Assembly: GCA_900239685.1 (NCBI GenBank)
Contig: OENT01000829.1
Coordinates: 1-64,000 of the forward strand
Reading direction: 5' to 3'
DNA length: 64,000 nt
Source of the DNA: Rotaria macrura
Lineage: Eukaryota; Rotifera; Eurotatoria; Philodinida; Philodinidae
A program made the translations under genes and the position numbers. This document shows, in pieces, positions 1-12,467 of this stretch (position 1 is its first letter; each line of letters begins with the position of its first letter). The notes under the pieces are model-generated. The model was not told the DNA's origin. It saw only the letters and a list, made by a program, of their open reading frames with translations, and did no database searches.

Positions 1-199
1 CCCTGATTATTAATTCAAATTTCTACTTGAGAGTACCAGTTTCTATTTTTATTAAAAAAAACTTAACTCTAGTCTTACATTTCTCGATCTCTTTTCATAT
101 TGATCAAGTTCTTATTACTCTATTTTCCTATTGATTGTGTAGAAAAGGTGTCTTGTTTTCGTCGGAGGAACGAAACGGCATCTAAGCACTTTTTGTCAA

Positions 200-323
200 C
201 GGGACAAACGGGATTTTACGGGACAACTCGAAAAAATTCGGGACTGGACAAACGGGAACGGGACTAATAAAAAAACTTCGGGACGGGACAAACGGGATTC
301 CGGACAATCGAAAGTTTGTCCCG
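200..323. repeat. GGGAC-motif repeat patch
   Basis: This stretch is much richer in G and C than its surroundings and is built from repeats of GGGAC. The unit GGACAAACGGGA occurs three times (202-213, 246-257, 286-297), with extra GGGAC copies between. The block opens with CGGGACAAA and closes with its inverse TTTGTCCCG near 315-323, so the ends form an inverted repeat. This could be the remnant of a small DNA transposon or a degenerate minisatellite. I recognise no family. Confidence 0.6.
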
Positions 324-875
324 CAGGACTCTATTTATTATACGTTGCATTTTCATAAACCCTTAAAGGGTATATTAATGTGCCCTTTTTTTTACAGTGT
401 AGTCTCTGGTTTTTTTTTGTTTATTAACAAACTCATTAACTTCGTCCTAACACTTTATTTAGTCATTCTCATTCAAATACCCTAAAGTTTTCGTTTACTT
501 CAATTGTATGATAATCAGTGTGAAGCTTGGACAACTAATCAACCAGATAATTAATAAATCGAACGTGAAGCAGTGAACCCATTCATTCTCAGTTGAGGCA
601 TGACTATCAGAGTAACAAATACTCGGGAATAATAATTTCTCGTGCTTGAATGACACACTTTGGGCAACAGATATTGTGATAATAAGTTTGACAACGTCAA
701 TTGTGTAGCTGAAACTAGTAGTATACATTTCGGTGCTTCGTCATTCATATTCAAAACGAATAAAGGTACTGAATTCGAAAATTCAGCATTGTGTTTAAAC
801 TTTCTTGACGAGCCTCAAACAAGATTTTAGATCAGTATGTTAAATAATACAGTCAATTTTCATCAAATTTAAACC

Positions 876-1221
876 TCACTCATGAAATTTTTCTTTGACA
901 ATGACACTGAAATCAGCAAAGAATTCTCCCGTGCAGTTCGAATTCAGCGAAAATGGACGAAATGAACATACAACCTTTGTTAGATGTGCCATGCCATATA
1001 TGGTACGGCTAATCGAGACTATCACGACGAAAAAGTTGCCTTCCTTGCCTTTACTATCACCAATAAATAGAATTCGTGGATATCTTGTTCCATGCTTAAG
1101 ATCACTCATTATCTTTGATAGTTTAATCATATGTATAGATGGCATTGGGGTATTTTATTTTTCAAGTAGCAGCATTGTAGACAACAATGGTGTATTTTAC
1201 ATTGTGCGGTTTGATCTGTGA
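876..1221. other. Two overlapping antisense ORFs, nature unresolved
   Basis: An 89-codon ORF on the minus strand (876-1145) and a 108-codon ORF on the plus strand (895-1221) occupy the same DNA. At most one is likely to be coding. The minus-strand product is mixed and globular-looking, with a KGKEGNFFVVIVS stretch; the plus-strand product has no recognisable motif. No convincing exon partner was found for either. This may be a decayed gene or a chance opening. Confidence 0.15.
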
Positions 1222-3470
1222 AACAATACCTTAGCTTTTGCTTTCTTTGGTAAAGAGAGAAGGTATAATTAATTTTGAAGAGAAGTAGAAAAATATTCAT
1301 TTCGGGTTTGACATCACTTTGCTGCTTTCTCCCATCGAAGAGATTTCTTTTCTTTTCCTTTCTTTTCTCGAATAAAACATTTTACCATAAAAAAATTGTA
1401 ACGTGCACATTTTTGTGCAGCAACAACATCATTTCGGTGAGAAATTCTCGTCTTTTTTTTTATATATGATGAAGTTATCCAACTTTTTTAATTTTCACTG
1501 AATGATGCATGTTTCCAAATTTTTTTTCGACTACCACTTGTTTTACTTTGATCATACGAATTTCACTACCAAATTCTTAAAGACTCTCAACGTGTTCTAC
1601 GCTCCACTCTTCTACAATCAATCAAGTGCAGCCTAAACCCTCGTTGTGAAAAATATTACCAGAGTTAATGGTTTTTTTTATCTACGGCAAGACACATACA
1701 CAAATAGATTGTCGATATACAATCCGTACCGCCAGGAAGCTAATAAAATCACAGAATGAGTAAAGAGATAAAGAGTGCATATCGTATTAAGTAATCGGCA
1801 AGATGAGAGAGAGATAGTGAATTGATGAAGCCTTCAGTTCTTGTCATTCTATCAAATTTACATTAAAATCTTACAACAGCTAGAATTTTCTAGACAGATA
1901 TCATTCTAAATTGATCAGATCAGATTGAACTCGCTATGATAGACTGTCATGAGTCGTTTCTCCTGCTTCTCGTCTTGAATGAATCATATCAAAATATTGG
2001 TATATCATATACTTACTTTCGAATCAATACAAAGATATTACCTGAGGATTAAGTATTCTACAAATCTTGAAACTTCTCAAAAGAATGTGAGGCATCCCAT
2101 TGGCTTATTTAACAACTCCCTGTGAATATGACAATCCAGTTTTGTTCAGGCTTTTACTTTCGTAATGATGAGAAATTTAGATGCTGAGATTTAGCAGTTG
2201 GATTTCCCATTTAATTACTATTTCACGTTTTTAGCGAGCATATAATCTTTATCCTTATTAACTATCCACATCGATGAACATTCATTTGATGTTGAACTTG
2301 TATATCGGTCGGACATATAATCATTGACATCTCATCTGTCTTGATGAAAGACCTTATGAAAAAAATCTCGTAGCACATATAATTAACTACCAAGTAAATT
2401 ACAATAACAAACGAAATTCAATTTTGACTTCGATGATCTGAATTGAAATCGAAGTCTTCCGATTAACACAAAAAGGAAATTTTAACCGAGTATCCATTAA
2501 GTGCAAAGATATTAATTTATGTTTCTTCATATAGTATGATGGCCATTGGCATCATAAGATAAGTGTATTATTACAAGACTATTACATTTATAAAATTCGA
2601 TTTCAAACATTTTACAAAGTTCTCCTGATAATTATGCATTGGATCGGGTATCTAGCAGCAGTTAATGATAGAAGTTGACACACAAGCCAAACCATTAATC
2701 ATGCTGAATATTTATACAATGAAATAAATAAAACTACCACATGATCAACTCTTTTGTTTATCAGATAAGACAAATATAGTTATGCCTGTAGAAACTATTG
2801 AAGACTCACTGGAATCTAATGAATGCATATTTCGAATGATATAGCTCTGATAGAGATTAGAGTAGATGCTTAAAGTAGTAGAGTCACTTGTGTTCTTCTT
2901 AATGAGTATCTGTTTTTAATATAACTGTAAAATTCATCATGGGATTGTGATTGTCTTTTCGGAAATTTCGTTCTGAAGAAAAGTACAATGAATGCGTACA
3001 TCTATGTGTGAACAAACATCGTTTATTTTGAGAAACTGACACATTACTTTCTTCTTGTATGGTATATCAGTATCGTGCGAAACAAGAAGGTACAAAGATT
3101 AAAAACTATAGTCTAAAGGCAACATCATCCTGATATCCAGTATCAAAAGAATCGCATCACTATCATGCGTTGTAGACAAAAATGCTTTAAGTGTAGATGG
3201 TTTGACCTGTATATACATGTAGGAAGAACTAAACAATAGAAATTCGTAACAAGATTATTTGAAATCTATTTGTATATCTCTGACTGAATTTTTATTGTCT
3301 GATGAATCGGCAGCAATCGATCAAGCGAGTTCACTCGCATTCATCCAGTTTCACAGCAGATTTTGCACTATTTTTTCTTGCTCTAAACATGAATTTAGAA
3401 GCATAAACAGCGAACAAAATCTAATTGATACCATAGATTATCAGTAAAATTTTCCTGTGTTTCTTTTCGT
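1222..3470. other. Long stretch without a recognised gene
   Basis: About 2.2 kb of AT-rich sequence with stops in all frames apart from short chance ORFs (for example 1275-1469 and 3259-3447) that show no family motif. I see no RNA gene and no long repeat. The right end should hold the promoter or leader of the gene starting at 3479. Confidence 0.5.
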
Positions 3471-3478
3471 AGTTTACA

Positions 3479-4556
3479 ATGAAGTCGATACCTCATTACG
3501 TCGAGGACACGATTCACTTGGAATGTGCTAACTGTTCAAGTCTATCTGAGTCGTATATCTTGGAATTGCTTAAAGGTGCTAGCAAGTATATATGCTGGTT
3601 GAAATTGTTGTGCGTCGTTCAGGCAATCGTGATTCTACTCGTATTCCGAATAGCTAAAGATCCACCCGATTGTCCACGCCCTTCACCCAATGCGACTAAA
3701 CTTCGAAGAATCTATTTTGCTCATTGCATGACAGGCGCTCCCAGAACCCTCTACAAGGAAGAAGTGTACACATCTTATCGACGAGAAGCCCTAGATGTAT
3801 TGGTAGGCGATCTCTTCGCTGTTCTTGAGCTTCGAAACGATTCTGAGTATATCCATGGGGCCAAGGTCGAATACTATTCACCAGAAAAATATAACACTGC
3901 CTTAAAATATTGTAACAAACAAAAACGACGTCATCGCCAACGAAAACAGCACAATGTTGTAAGTCATTTTTCACACAAGGTTTTTGAATTAGATAGATCT
4001 TGCTCCACGAAAAATAGAATGGGTTCCTGTAGGAGAGCATTTTGGTGCTATCGAAGATCGAGTCGGTTACGCAAAGTGGCAACGTTGCTTGGAACATATC
4101 GAAAAGGCAGAGAAAGAGAACAATGTAACGTACGATTTTATAGTTCGAAGTCGACCAGATCTCTATTTTGCGAAAGTATTGCCATCCCCCGAAATTTTAC
4201 CAAGTGATCGCGTTCTTCTCAATCCATATTACGAGTGTTTTGATGAAATGCCATCTGGTTACAAACAATCGTGGGGCAAAAATATGACTTATTGCAAAAT
4301 GGATGAATACGGGATGTCTGATTTGTTCGCAATCGTTCCACGAGCTTTAGCAGATGTTTACATGCGGATTGGCTATATCCCTAATGCTCATACACACCTC
4401 TGCGGCTTGCGACGCTACGAAGCTGAGTGTTTGATCAAGGTAGTCATGGTGAAAAAAAATGTTACATATGATATGTGGCCATTTGTCGTTAAAATCAGTC
4501 GTTCAGCACGTTTTTGTCATTCTAAGGCATGGAATAGACATAACAGTTGGTGTTAA
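3479..4556 (+). CDS. Type II membrane glycosyltransferase-like protein (DUF7796-like)
   Basis: Two exons, 3479-3958 and 3993-4556, join in phase 0 to give 347 aa. The intron has a perfect GTAAGT donor and is only 34 nt long. The N-terminus is cytosolic-looking, followed by a hydrophobic anchor at about residues 38-58 (WLKLLCVVQAIVILLVF), which suggests a Golgi-type type II protein. The luminal part holds IYFAHCMTG near residue 78 and, after the junction, WVPVGEHFG, YAKWQRC and YDFIVRSRPDLYF, a pattern I associate with uncharacterised DUF7796-type proteins related to glycosyltransferases. Several Cys follow towards the C-terminus. A T-rich acceptor ends 6 nt before the ATG. AATAAA lies 173 nt after the stop (4729-4734). 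The gene is solid; the enzymatic role is inferred and the substrate unknown. Confidence 0.72.
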
Positions 4557-4728
4557 AACGGACTACGAAGTGAAAAATCGCGAATTATAATGATGTTGTT
4601 GATAAAACGCAGAAAATTTAGCATTGTTCACCTGACTAAGATCTACTCTATAGGAAATGCACTACATTTGTTTCATATACTTACGAATTAACTAGGCAAT
4701 GAATTTTTTCGAATCTAATATATAATTT

Positions 4729-4734
4729 AATAAA
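4729..4734 (+). terminator. Poly(A) signal AATAAA
   Basis: Canonical AATAAA 173 nt after the stop of the 3479-4556 gene. A second AATAAA follows at 4781-4786. Either could direct 3' end formation. Confidence 0.5.
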
Positions 4735-4883
4735 GATGTAGGATACTTGAAAAAGAAAAGAGATTCTTATTACCAGAAAAAATAAACATGTATTCTAAAA
4801 ATGAAACATTGTATTTCTAAAATCGTGCTCTTTATTTTTCATATTTTTTCATCTGCGAATCGAAGAAAAGATTTCTGATAAAA

Positions 4884-4932
4884 TTTGCATGAAACCTTCT
4901 TCATGCAATCATTTTCAAAGGTTTCATGCAAA
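4884..4932. repeat. 15-bp perfect inverted repeat (hairpin)
   Basis: TTTGCATGAAACCTT (4884-4898) pairs perfectly with AAGGTTTCATGCAAA (4918-4932) across a 19-nt loop. It lies past the poly(A) signals of the upstream gene. Shorter TTTCATGC copies recur nearby, for example around 5047. It could be a structured RNA element, a protein-binding palindrome or the tip of a small inverted-repeat element. Confidence 0.5.
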
Positions 4933-4934
4933 AG

Positions 4935-7900
4935 AAATGAATTTTTTGTTGGAATACAAGTTTGAGCATGAATATCTATAATCATTATGTTTGACAATGC
5001 TTTTTCTTGATTAACGATCAGTTAGAGCCACGTCTATTTTGCAAGGATTTCATGCATTTGATATAGGAGAGTGTGTTCGGTTCGATGCTCAAAACGTTAA
5101 TGTAACCTATGGCAACATTTCATATTTATTGAGAACTCGAAATATATTATTTATATTCGAATAATACTTATAATTTCTATGAATCGTACTTCAAAAAATC
5201 TCTTATCTAAAAGACAATGATATAAGAACTTGCCCATAAAACTATCCCATTCGGAAATCATTCATGGGATGCTGTCCAGTCATCTGGAGTCCGTTAGTTT
5301 TCTTCGGATTCCGATGAAAAGTAAATGGAAAGTTTGATCACTGGATTTTTGTATTCAAATGTACAAATATCCCCGATTACCTAAGTTACATAGGGTGTTG
5401 GACTATTACGAAAACAATTATCAATTTATAAAATAAAATAAACCTCATCTTATTCTGATAGATGTTATTGAGTGATTCAATTTCATTTGATTTGTTTAAG
5501 TTAAAAACTACTTCTCTATCTTCGATCGATGAAGAATTTCCGTATCTGTCATAATCATACAAAAAGATCTTTGAAATAAAGACGATCTCGTGGTATCTTG
5601 TTACGAAAATGCATGCAGCATCCTGAAAACCATTCTCTAGATTTATGCATAGAATAATGACAACAGCTAAAACTACAGAAAAAGAAACCTCATATAACAT
5701 ATTTTCTAATTCTCGACTGTCAATATAATCATTCATTCTTAATTTACTCCTCTTGTTCAACAAAATTATTATTCTTCTTACAATAAAAAATGCTGAATTT
5801 TTTGCCTGTTTCTTATTTTTTTTATTGTTGTGATTCATGTTGACACATTCTCAACGTCTTACGGGCTACTAATAACTTGCAAATAATTGATGCGAATTCT
5901 GATCAGTTACCTGGAACTTATATTACAAGAAACTTTTAGATGTCTATCAAAAACTAAAAATTATTAATTTTGTACTTTTAGAGTAGTCTCTTTTTCATCG
6001 TTGCCGATATGTCTGCAATTTTGAAATAATTCATGTATGACATTCCAAGTATCAATTCAGAATAATATATCAAAAACAAGTCAACATCATTTTTTTCAGA
6101 ATTTTCTCTATCCACATATATCTAGATCTTATATGAGGGTTCCATATACAACCGTCAATCATTATTTATAGTAGTTGTTCGATAGCATATAAATGCTTCT
6201 TGAATATCATACGGTATTGCCTGAGAAACGTTCTTTGTTTTATGATCTTCGTGTGTCTCAATCTTCTTATCTATTTGTGTCATAAGATATAGATAAACTT
6301 GGATATCTTTTGACTTTTACGTTTTTATGACCTGTTGCATACAAACTTGACCAAGGTAGTAAAGTAATTGAATGCAAACAAATCCAATGTAATTAGAAAA
6401 CATAAGATGTTAATGAAAATCATTTGACTGTACCTTAGACGTGTCGGAAGAGTTTCTTACAAATTCATGTATGACAATATTGATGATATGGTATTACTAT
6501 GATTTTCATGAATGAGTACGAGTTAAAAGGGAATGTATACTGTGTCGCTTTATAAGGGGCGATGCTGTTATTCTATGCTTATTTATTTTCGGACATCAAA
6601 GCATGAAGGATTTTTCACTACATACCTTATCTGTACTAGAGTTCGTTGAGATTTAATTTTACAAAAATTCAAACAATCAATTCACTTGCTGCTACGAATA
6701 CTTCTATCATTCATTTTTAGAGATCGACACAATAGTGATTTACATGAACAATATTGGAAGATTCTGTAAAACGAATAATCTTTCTTTGTAAATAACAGAG
6801 GCTAGTATCACATCTTGTTAATGCAAACGAAAGTTTGAATTTCTACCAAACAATATATTCTATCTTCAGCATCTATCTCATTTCTTTATCAATTGAAGCA
6901 TATGTTTAAACTATTGAATAACATCAAGTAGTAGAAGTCAAAAGATACTCATAGGTTTCATGAATGTAATACATACTTCGTTAAAAATTTACACTTTGAA
7001 GCATCAAACAAAAATACACATACAAAAACTAAGCAGCATTGAATGATGATATATGCCTGACATTGTAATGCTTTCTGCAGACTACAATGTAATATCTGTC
7101 ATAGTTAATGATATATTCTGAAGAAAAAATTCAATATGAATTGTTTTTGATTTTTTATTTCATTGAATTCGACAATATTCTTATCTTACAGGTTTACTCC
7201 TTCAAGTCACTATTACGAGATGTTTCGATCTGCTGATATAGATTTACCATGAGAAGTAATTTCATCGTGAGGACTAATTCATCAAATTAATCCTGAAATA
7301 GTGTAGATTTATGTTTCAACTCAATATTCATCACACGACACTTTAGTTTCGGAATCAATTTTCTAACTGAAACCTACCTGTTCACTCGTGAAACAAGTAA
7401 ACGTAGAAAGGATCAATTAAATTCAGTGATTCTTATTAATATGCAGAAAATTTTGATACGAAATGAATTGATATTATCTTCTAAAAAACTTAAAATATTG
7501 ACTTGCTTTTGTAACAGAGATATCAGATATAAAGTCTTCGAATCTTTATCATGGACAATGTCCGAAAGAATAAATTCGAGTTGAGAAATTTTCATACTTT
7601 TTATGACTGAAAATACTAGAAATAAATTTTATATCGATGAATATGATCCATATTAAAATTAAAATTAAAATTTTTCTAATACTACTCGTCATTCATTATG
7701 AACTAGAATTCTCTTATCGGAAAAGTTGAATTACAATAGTATGACTTTCAGTCATATTGATGATCTTCATGTCAAGTTGAATACCGAATATGAATGAGCA
7801 GCACAACATCTTCAGGGCTTTTCAGCAATTCGTAATAACATTAAATGCTCAGACGAAATGTCCTTGAGAAGATTTCAAATCAACACGCACTCATTTAAAT

Positions 7901-10140
7901 TTACAAACGAACTTCTACATTGTTCCACGAGGCATAAGTTCTATGAAAATACCTATGAATCAGCCTCAAGCATTCAAATCTAATCGATGTTTTGAATCTT
8001 GTTTTCAAGGTCAAACTATGAAAACTCGAAAGAAACTCTTGTTGATGTGACTCGCCCGTATAAAACTATACCCAGTTGTTTCTTCTAAACTTTAGAACAC
8101 TCGACATAGCTTACGTTGACAATGTAACATTCAAATAATGTGATAAAAAGAAAACACTTCATCAACAATGAATATAAATACACATTCTATCATCATACAT
8201 CAATCATCCCTATTGTTTCGACGTCTTTTTAAGACCGGTTATAAGTCGCGTTGTATTTCTCGTTTTTGACAGTAGAAATAGTAAAAAATCGTCAAGGTGT
8301 ACGACTTTCATGTACAAGCGTTTTCATATTCGATTCTCATGATCACAATAGAGCTAGTTTCTTACTTCTCTGTTCTACATAGTTCAAGCAGTGTGCTTGC
8401 CAATAGTTGATATGTTATACTCACATATGAATATAATTTAGTTCTCAGAAAGTTTTCTTAATGACTCATGTTGTCTACGCTCATTGTTCTATATTGGTTC
8501 CTTACTGTAATTGGTTTCTTTATAAAGTTTCTTTTAATGAGCACCATGTCCCTGTACAACCGATAATGGGTACAGGGCACCACAAATCACAAATAAGAAA
8601 AAAAGTCGACCTTTTCTTCTTTTTTTTTTCTTCATTACAAAAACTAATGTACGTAGAAGCGTTAAAAAAAATAATCCCATCCATTGCTACAAGAAACTAA
8701 TATTTTTCTTCTTTGTCCACTGCTCTGCGGTTATGTGTAAAATTAGAAAAAAAAGCAACAGAAAAAAAAACTATTGATTTATACTAATAAAACAACAACA
8801 GCTGCATCGTCGTCTGTTCATATTGTCCTGCTGATTTTTTTTTCTTTTTTCTCGTTTTCTTTATTATTACATTGTAGTGTTCGAAGGGAGAGAGAGAGAA
8901 AGAGAGAATGCCTTATTTTTTTCTCATTCATTCATTCTTTCTTTCATTCACTTGTTCGACCTTAGCCGAAACAACAAGTAAAGAACGGAAGAGGAGAATA
9001 ACACCGCAAATGCTAGGCTGAAATGCGGTTAATAGCAAGTAAAAGAATCTTTTTTTTCATTTGTTGGCCAAAGAGTAAGTTGATCGCTCAACTTCATCAA
9101 TGAAATAATTAAATTTCTCAATAGTTCAATAGTATTGTTCTCATTTTTCTTTTCCATTATTGTCTAGAAAATTGTCAAGCTCAATCTTGTACTTCTTGTG
9201 TCATATTTCAATCTCTACGTACATGTGTGTGAAAAAACTGTATATAACGATTATGTAATAATCATTTGCAGAGAGAAAGCGAGAAGAAAGAGAGGCAGAG
9301 CAAAAAAAGAAGAAGAAGAGAACAAAATATGTATATACATATGTGTTCTGCGGTTTTTTTTTGATATATTGCTTCTCATTTATTTGCGTATATTACATCA
9401 GCAGTTATATCGAGAATGGATAGAAAAAAGAACGGAATGTCACTAAGATGTCGTCGTTTGTATTAGTCGACGATGGACTTAAGTTGATTGACCTCGAAAT
9501 ATGGATTTACACGAAAGAAAGACGCGAAAAGAGATGGAAAAGTAGAAGTTCATAGTAGGATTACACGAACAAGGTTTATTAACATTAAAAAAAAGATATC
9601 GTTAGGCTATCAGATATATCTCTAATCGATTTAATTAGAATACAGGACTATTTTCATTATCTCAACTCGTTTCTTTCTCTGTGTGCATTTAGTTGTTCGT
9701 CGCTTTTCTTTTTACACATTATGTAGCCCAGTTGGTTGTAGTTTTACAGCAGTAATGTCCTTTTCTGTTCTATCGCTTTGTGTTGTGTATTCTATTCTAA
9801 TAACGGCTGTCCTATTAACAACTATCATTAGTATTGTTTCTTTTTGTCTCCATACAGTATAAAGTATCATAACCATATCGTTGAGCTCCTACGCATAAAC
9901 ATGATCTTGATAATAATGTTGTTATTTGTTGACTATTTACGAGCCTTGATTTTCGTATCGTAGGAATCAGACGAGTACTAAAGTGATTTACAAGTATACG
10001 ATGTATTCATACGCATGTCTATGTCTTCTATTTTGTTTCTTCATACATTCTTTTTTCCTTTCGTTCTTATTCGTATTCAGTTTCATCTTTTTTTCTCTAC
10101 CTTGTGTATTAATCAAAGCGCATTTCTCCGATACATTGAA
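4935..10140. other. Gene desert of about 5.2 kb
   Basis: AT-rich sequence with no recognisable protein domain, tRNA or long repeat. The longest ORF is minus-strand 5386-5838 (150 codons), Lys/Asn/Ile-rich with a hydrophobic stretch (VVLAVVIILCI) and no known motif. I treat it as probably fortuitous. From about 8600 to 9450 there are pyrimidine runs and GA-rich tracts (for example 8889-8905). The right end presumably carries the promoter of the J-protein gene. Confidence 0.5.
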
Positions 10141-10147
10141 ATTGTGA

Positions 10148-10241
10148 GTAAGTAACTATTTACCTGCTTGGTATAGTTCTGTTTGATCGATGGACGCTAT
10201 TCTATCAATGAAAATCAAATCATCTGTTTTGTTTTATTCAG
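10148..10241 (+). other. Candidate 5' UTR intron of the J-protein gene
   Basis: A GTAAGT donor at 10148 and a GTTTTATTCAG acceptor ending at 10241 would remove 94 nt and leave a 52-nt leader before the ATG at 10294. The same acceptor could receive a spliced leader instead. Signals only; no transcript evidence. Confidence 0.35.
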
Positions 10242-10293
10242 ATGTGCAAACGTTATTATACAGCTTGGTAAAGAAATAATAGGCACCTAGACA

Positions 10294-12363
10294 ATGGTGG
10301 CCAATGATTGCTATGCCATACTAGGCGTTAAATCAACAGCTACTGAAGATGAAATAAAAAAGGCTTATCGAAAAAAAGCACTTCAATACCATCCAGATAA
10401 AAACTCGTCGAAAACAGCTGAAGAAATATTTAAGCAAATTAATAAAGCTTACGAAACATTAAGTGATACTGATAAGCGTCGGACGTATGATTTACAACAG
10501 CAGAAAACGAATACAAATTCTACAACATCGCAACAACATAAACATAATTCATCATTTCATTCATCGAATCAATCGTACTTTACATCGGCAAATAATCATT
10601 CGTCTCGTTTTCATTTTCATGAACCATTCTTCAATGTTCATCAACGGAACGTGCATTTTGCTCATAAATTTCATTCACCAAATTTCTCTTTTTTCGATAC
10701 CACTTTTGGTTCATCATCATCAGATGACGAGGCCGACTATGATCATTTTGATTCGTTTCCATCACAATTTCATTCTAGTCACAATCGTTTTCGCAGAAAA
10801 ACTCGATCAAAATGGAATCATGATTGGTCATTTGAACAAGATCCATTCATGATGTTTGAGATGTTAACACGATCGATATTTGATCAATTTCTACATGATG
10901 ATCTACTTTGGCATCATTCATCGAGCCGCTTACGTAGTGCATCACATCAACAACGAGCAGCGTCAACAAATCGAACGAAAATTCCTGTTAATCATGTAAC
11001 GCCAACATCAAGATATAGAAATGATACGAAACGAGCTACTTCATCATCATCACGTTTTAACCATAAAGATAGTGACGAAGAAAATATTGACGAACATTTT
11101 GTATTTCAACAAACAAAACCAACAAACATCAACAATCATAGCTACAGTCGACGAACCATGAACGATAGTACTACCAGTAAACAGAAACTAGAAACATGTC
11201 GCTATTGTTTTTATCCATTAACGTCATTAGAAAATCTTCTCAAACACGAAGCTGTGTGTCGTCATCGTTCAGATCAAGAAAAAATATATACAACAAAATG
11301 TATTTATTGTCATCAAAATATTCGTTTAAGTGATTATCTTAATCATGAAGAACTTTGTAAACAATTCGGAATCAAACGACAAGCAACAGAAAACAAACGA
11401 TATTATAATCCAATGTCGGCAAGTCTCAATACTGATAATCAATCTGCACCCAAAACATCGTTCGGTAATAGAATGAGACGACCCGCCACTGCTAAATAAT
11501 TTGCATGAAATATCATTTTTCACCGAAGTTTTTTCTTTCTCTTTTATTTTACACTTACATTATTTTTTTTAAATTAGCGTCACTTGCTTATTTTTTAATC
11601 ATTAAATAGATTCAGCATGTTTTTTTATGATTATTTAATATTTATTTTTGTATGCTTGGTGATCGTTTGGTGCACTTTTTGTAGGAAAAATCACTTAGAT
11701 TAGTAGTGGTAATTTGAATCGTACGTTCGCTTCACTAATCACTGACGATAATATTTACTTTTGAAATAGTCAAATTCTTAGTGATTGATTATACTATTAG
11801 CTGCTTTAGTATTGCTCTTTTTGCAAATCATTTTCGACATTAATTGACATAGAGTATTGCATGCAAATTAAGTAGGAAAAACGTTTTCACTCCTTTTGTC
11901 TTTCTTCATACAGGAGGTTTATACAATGAAATTAACCAGTTGCGTACCTGCGATCGTTGCCATCGGGTATTTCCTGTACTATCGGAGTTATTCAATCATA
12001 TATGCGACGATGAAGATGATTTTCAATCATTGAAATCAACTGCACGTGCAACAAAATCTGATAGAAAGCCAACAATAGACAATACTACTGAGTTTGATAA
12101 AATCACGCCTACATCGCCAACGTCTTTCAAATTAAATCTACATTCATCGTATAATTCTTCTCCTGGATTATCTTCACCTATACATAAATTAATCTCTCCA
12201 CTTTCACCATCATCATCCCCAGTAATGAAACGACCTGATTCAACATCAATTCATTTGACACCAATACATAATTTAAATAATACGAAAAAACCATCATTAG
12301 AACCGGAACACATTCCTCTTTTCAAACGACCTTTATTTCAATCTGATAATACATCATCGCACG

Positions 12364-12394
<31 letters not shown>

Positions 12395-12467
12395 GCAACA
12401 GCAACATTCATCTAGTGCTTATATTTATTTACACAATCCGTCATCGCCTCTTCGTGTCAATTCTTGA
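10294..12467 (+). CDS. J-domain protein with C-terminal C2HC zinc fingers
   Basis: The first exon encodes an N-terminal J domain (residues 4-68) with the HPD triad at 33-35, which stimulates Hsp70 ATPase. A long Ser/His/Asn-rich disordered region follows, then two C2HC fingers, CRYC-x12-H-x3-C and CIYC-x11-H-x3-C. Read without splicing it stops at 11499 (401 aa). A GTAATA donor at 11465 and the strong acceptor TTTCTTCATACAG ending at 11913 join in phase 1. The second exon (11914-12467) adds a third finger (CDRC-x12-H-x-C), a Ser/Pro-rich tail and polyGln, giving 574 aa. The third finger resembles the first two, which supports one gene. Intron retention would give the shorter form. The J domain is certain, the exon join probable. 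It is not DNAJA (no CXXCXGXG repeats). Confidence 0.85.
11465..11913 (+). other. Intron of the J-protein gene, possibly retained
   Basis: A 449-nt GT-AG interval. Splicing keeps frame and replaces the last nine residues of the 401-aa form with the third-finger exon. It contains the alternative stop at 11497-11499, so retention would terminate the protein early. Confidence 0.55.
12369..12405 (+). repeat. CAA/CAG triplet repeat (polyGln)
   Basis: About twelve CAA/CAG triplets in frame encode a glutamine run near the C-terminus of the J-protein/zinc-finger product. CAG interruptions lie at the 3' end. It is a likely length-variable site. Confidence 0.85.

Noticed and set aside
3696-4097. Minus-strand 133-aa ORF
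   Set aside because: Antisense shadow of the glycosyltransferase-like gene.
5386-5838. 150-codon minus-strand ORF as a real gene
   Set aside because: Lys/Asn/Ile-rich composition typical of AT-rich chance ORFs, no motif and no splice partners; noted only within the desert entry.
11940-12467. Separate zinc-finger gene starting at TTG 11940
   Set aside because: The frame stays open upstream to a strong acceptor at 11913 and joins the J-protein exon in phase; TTG is not needed as a start.
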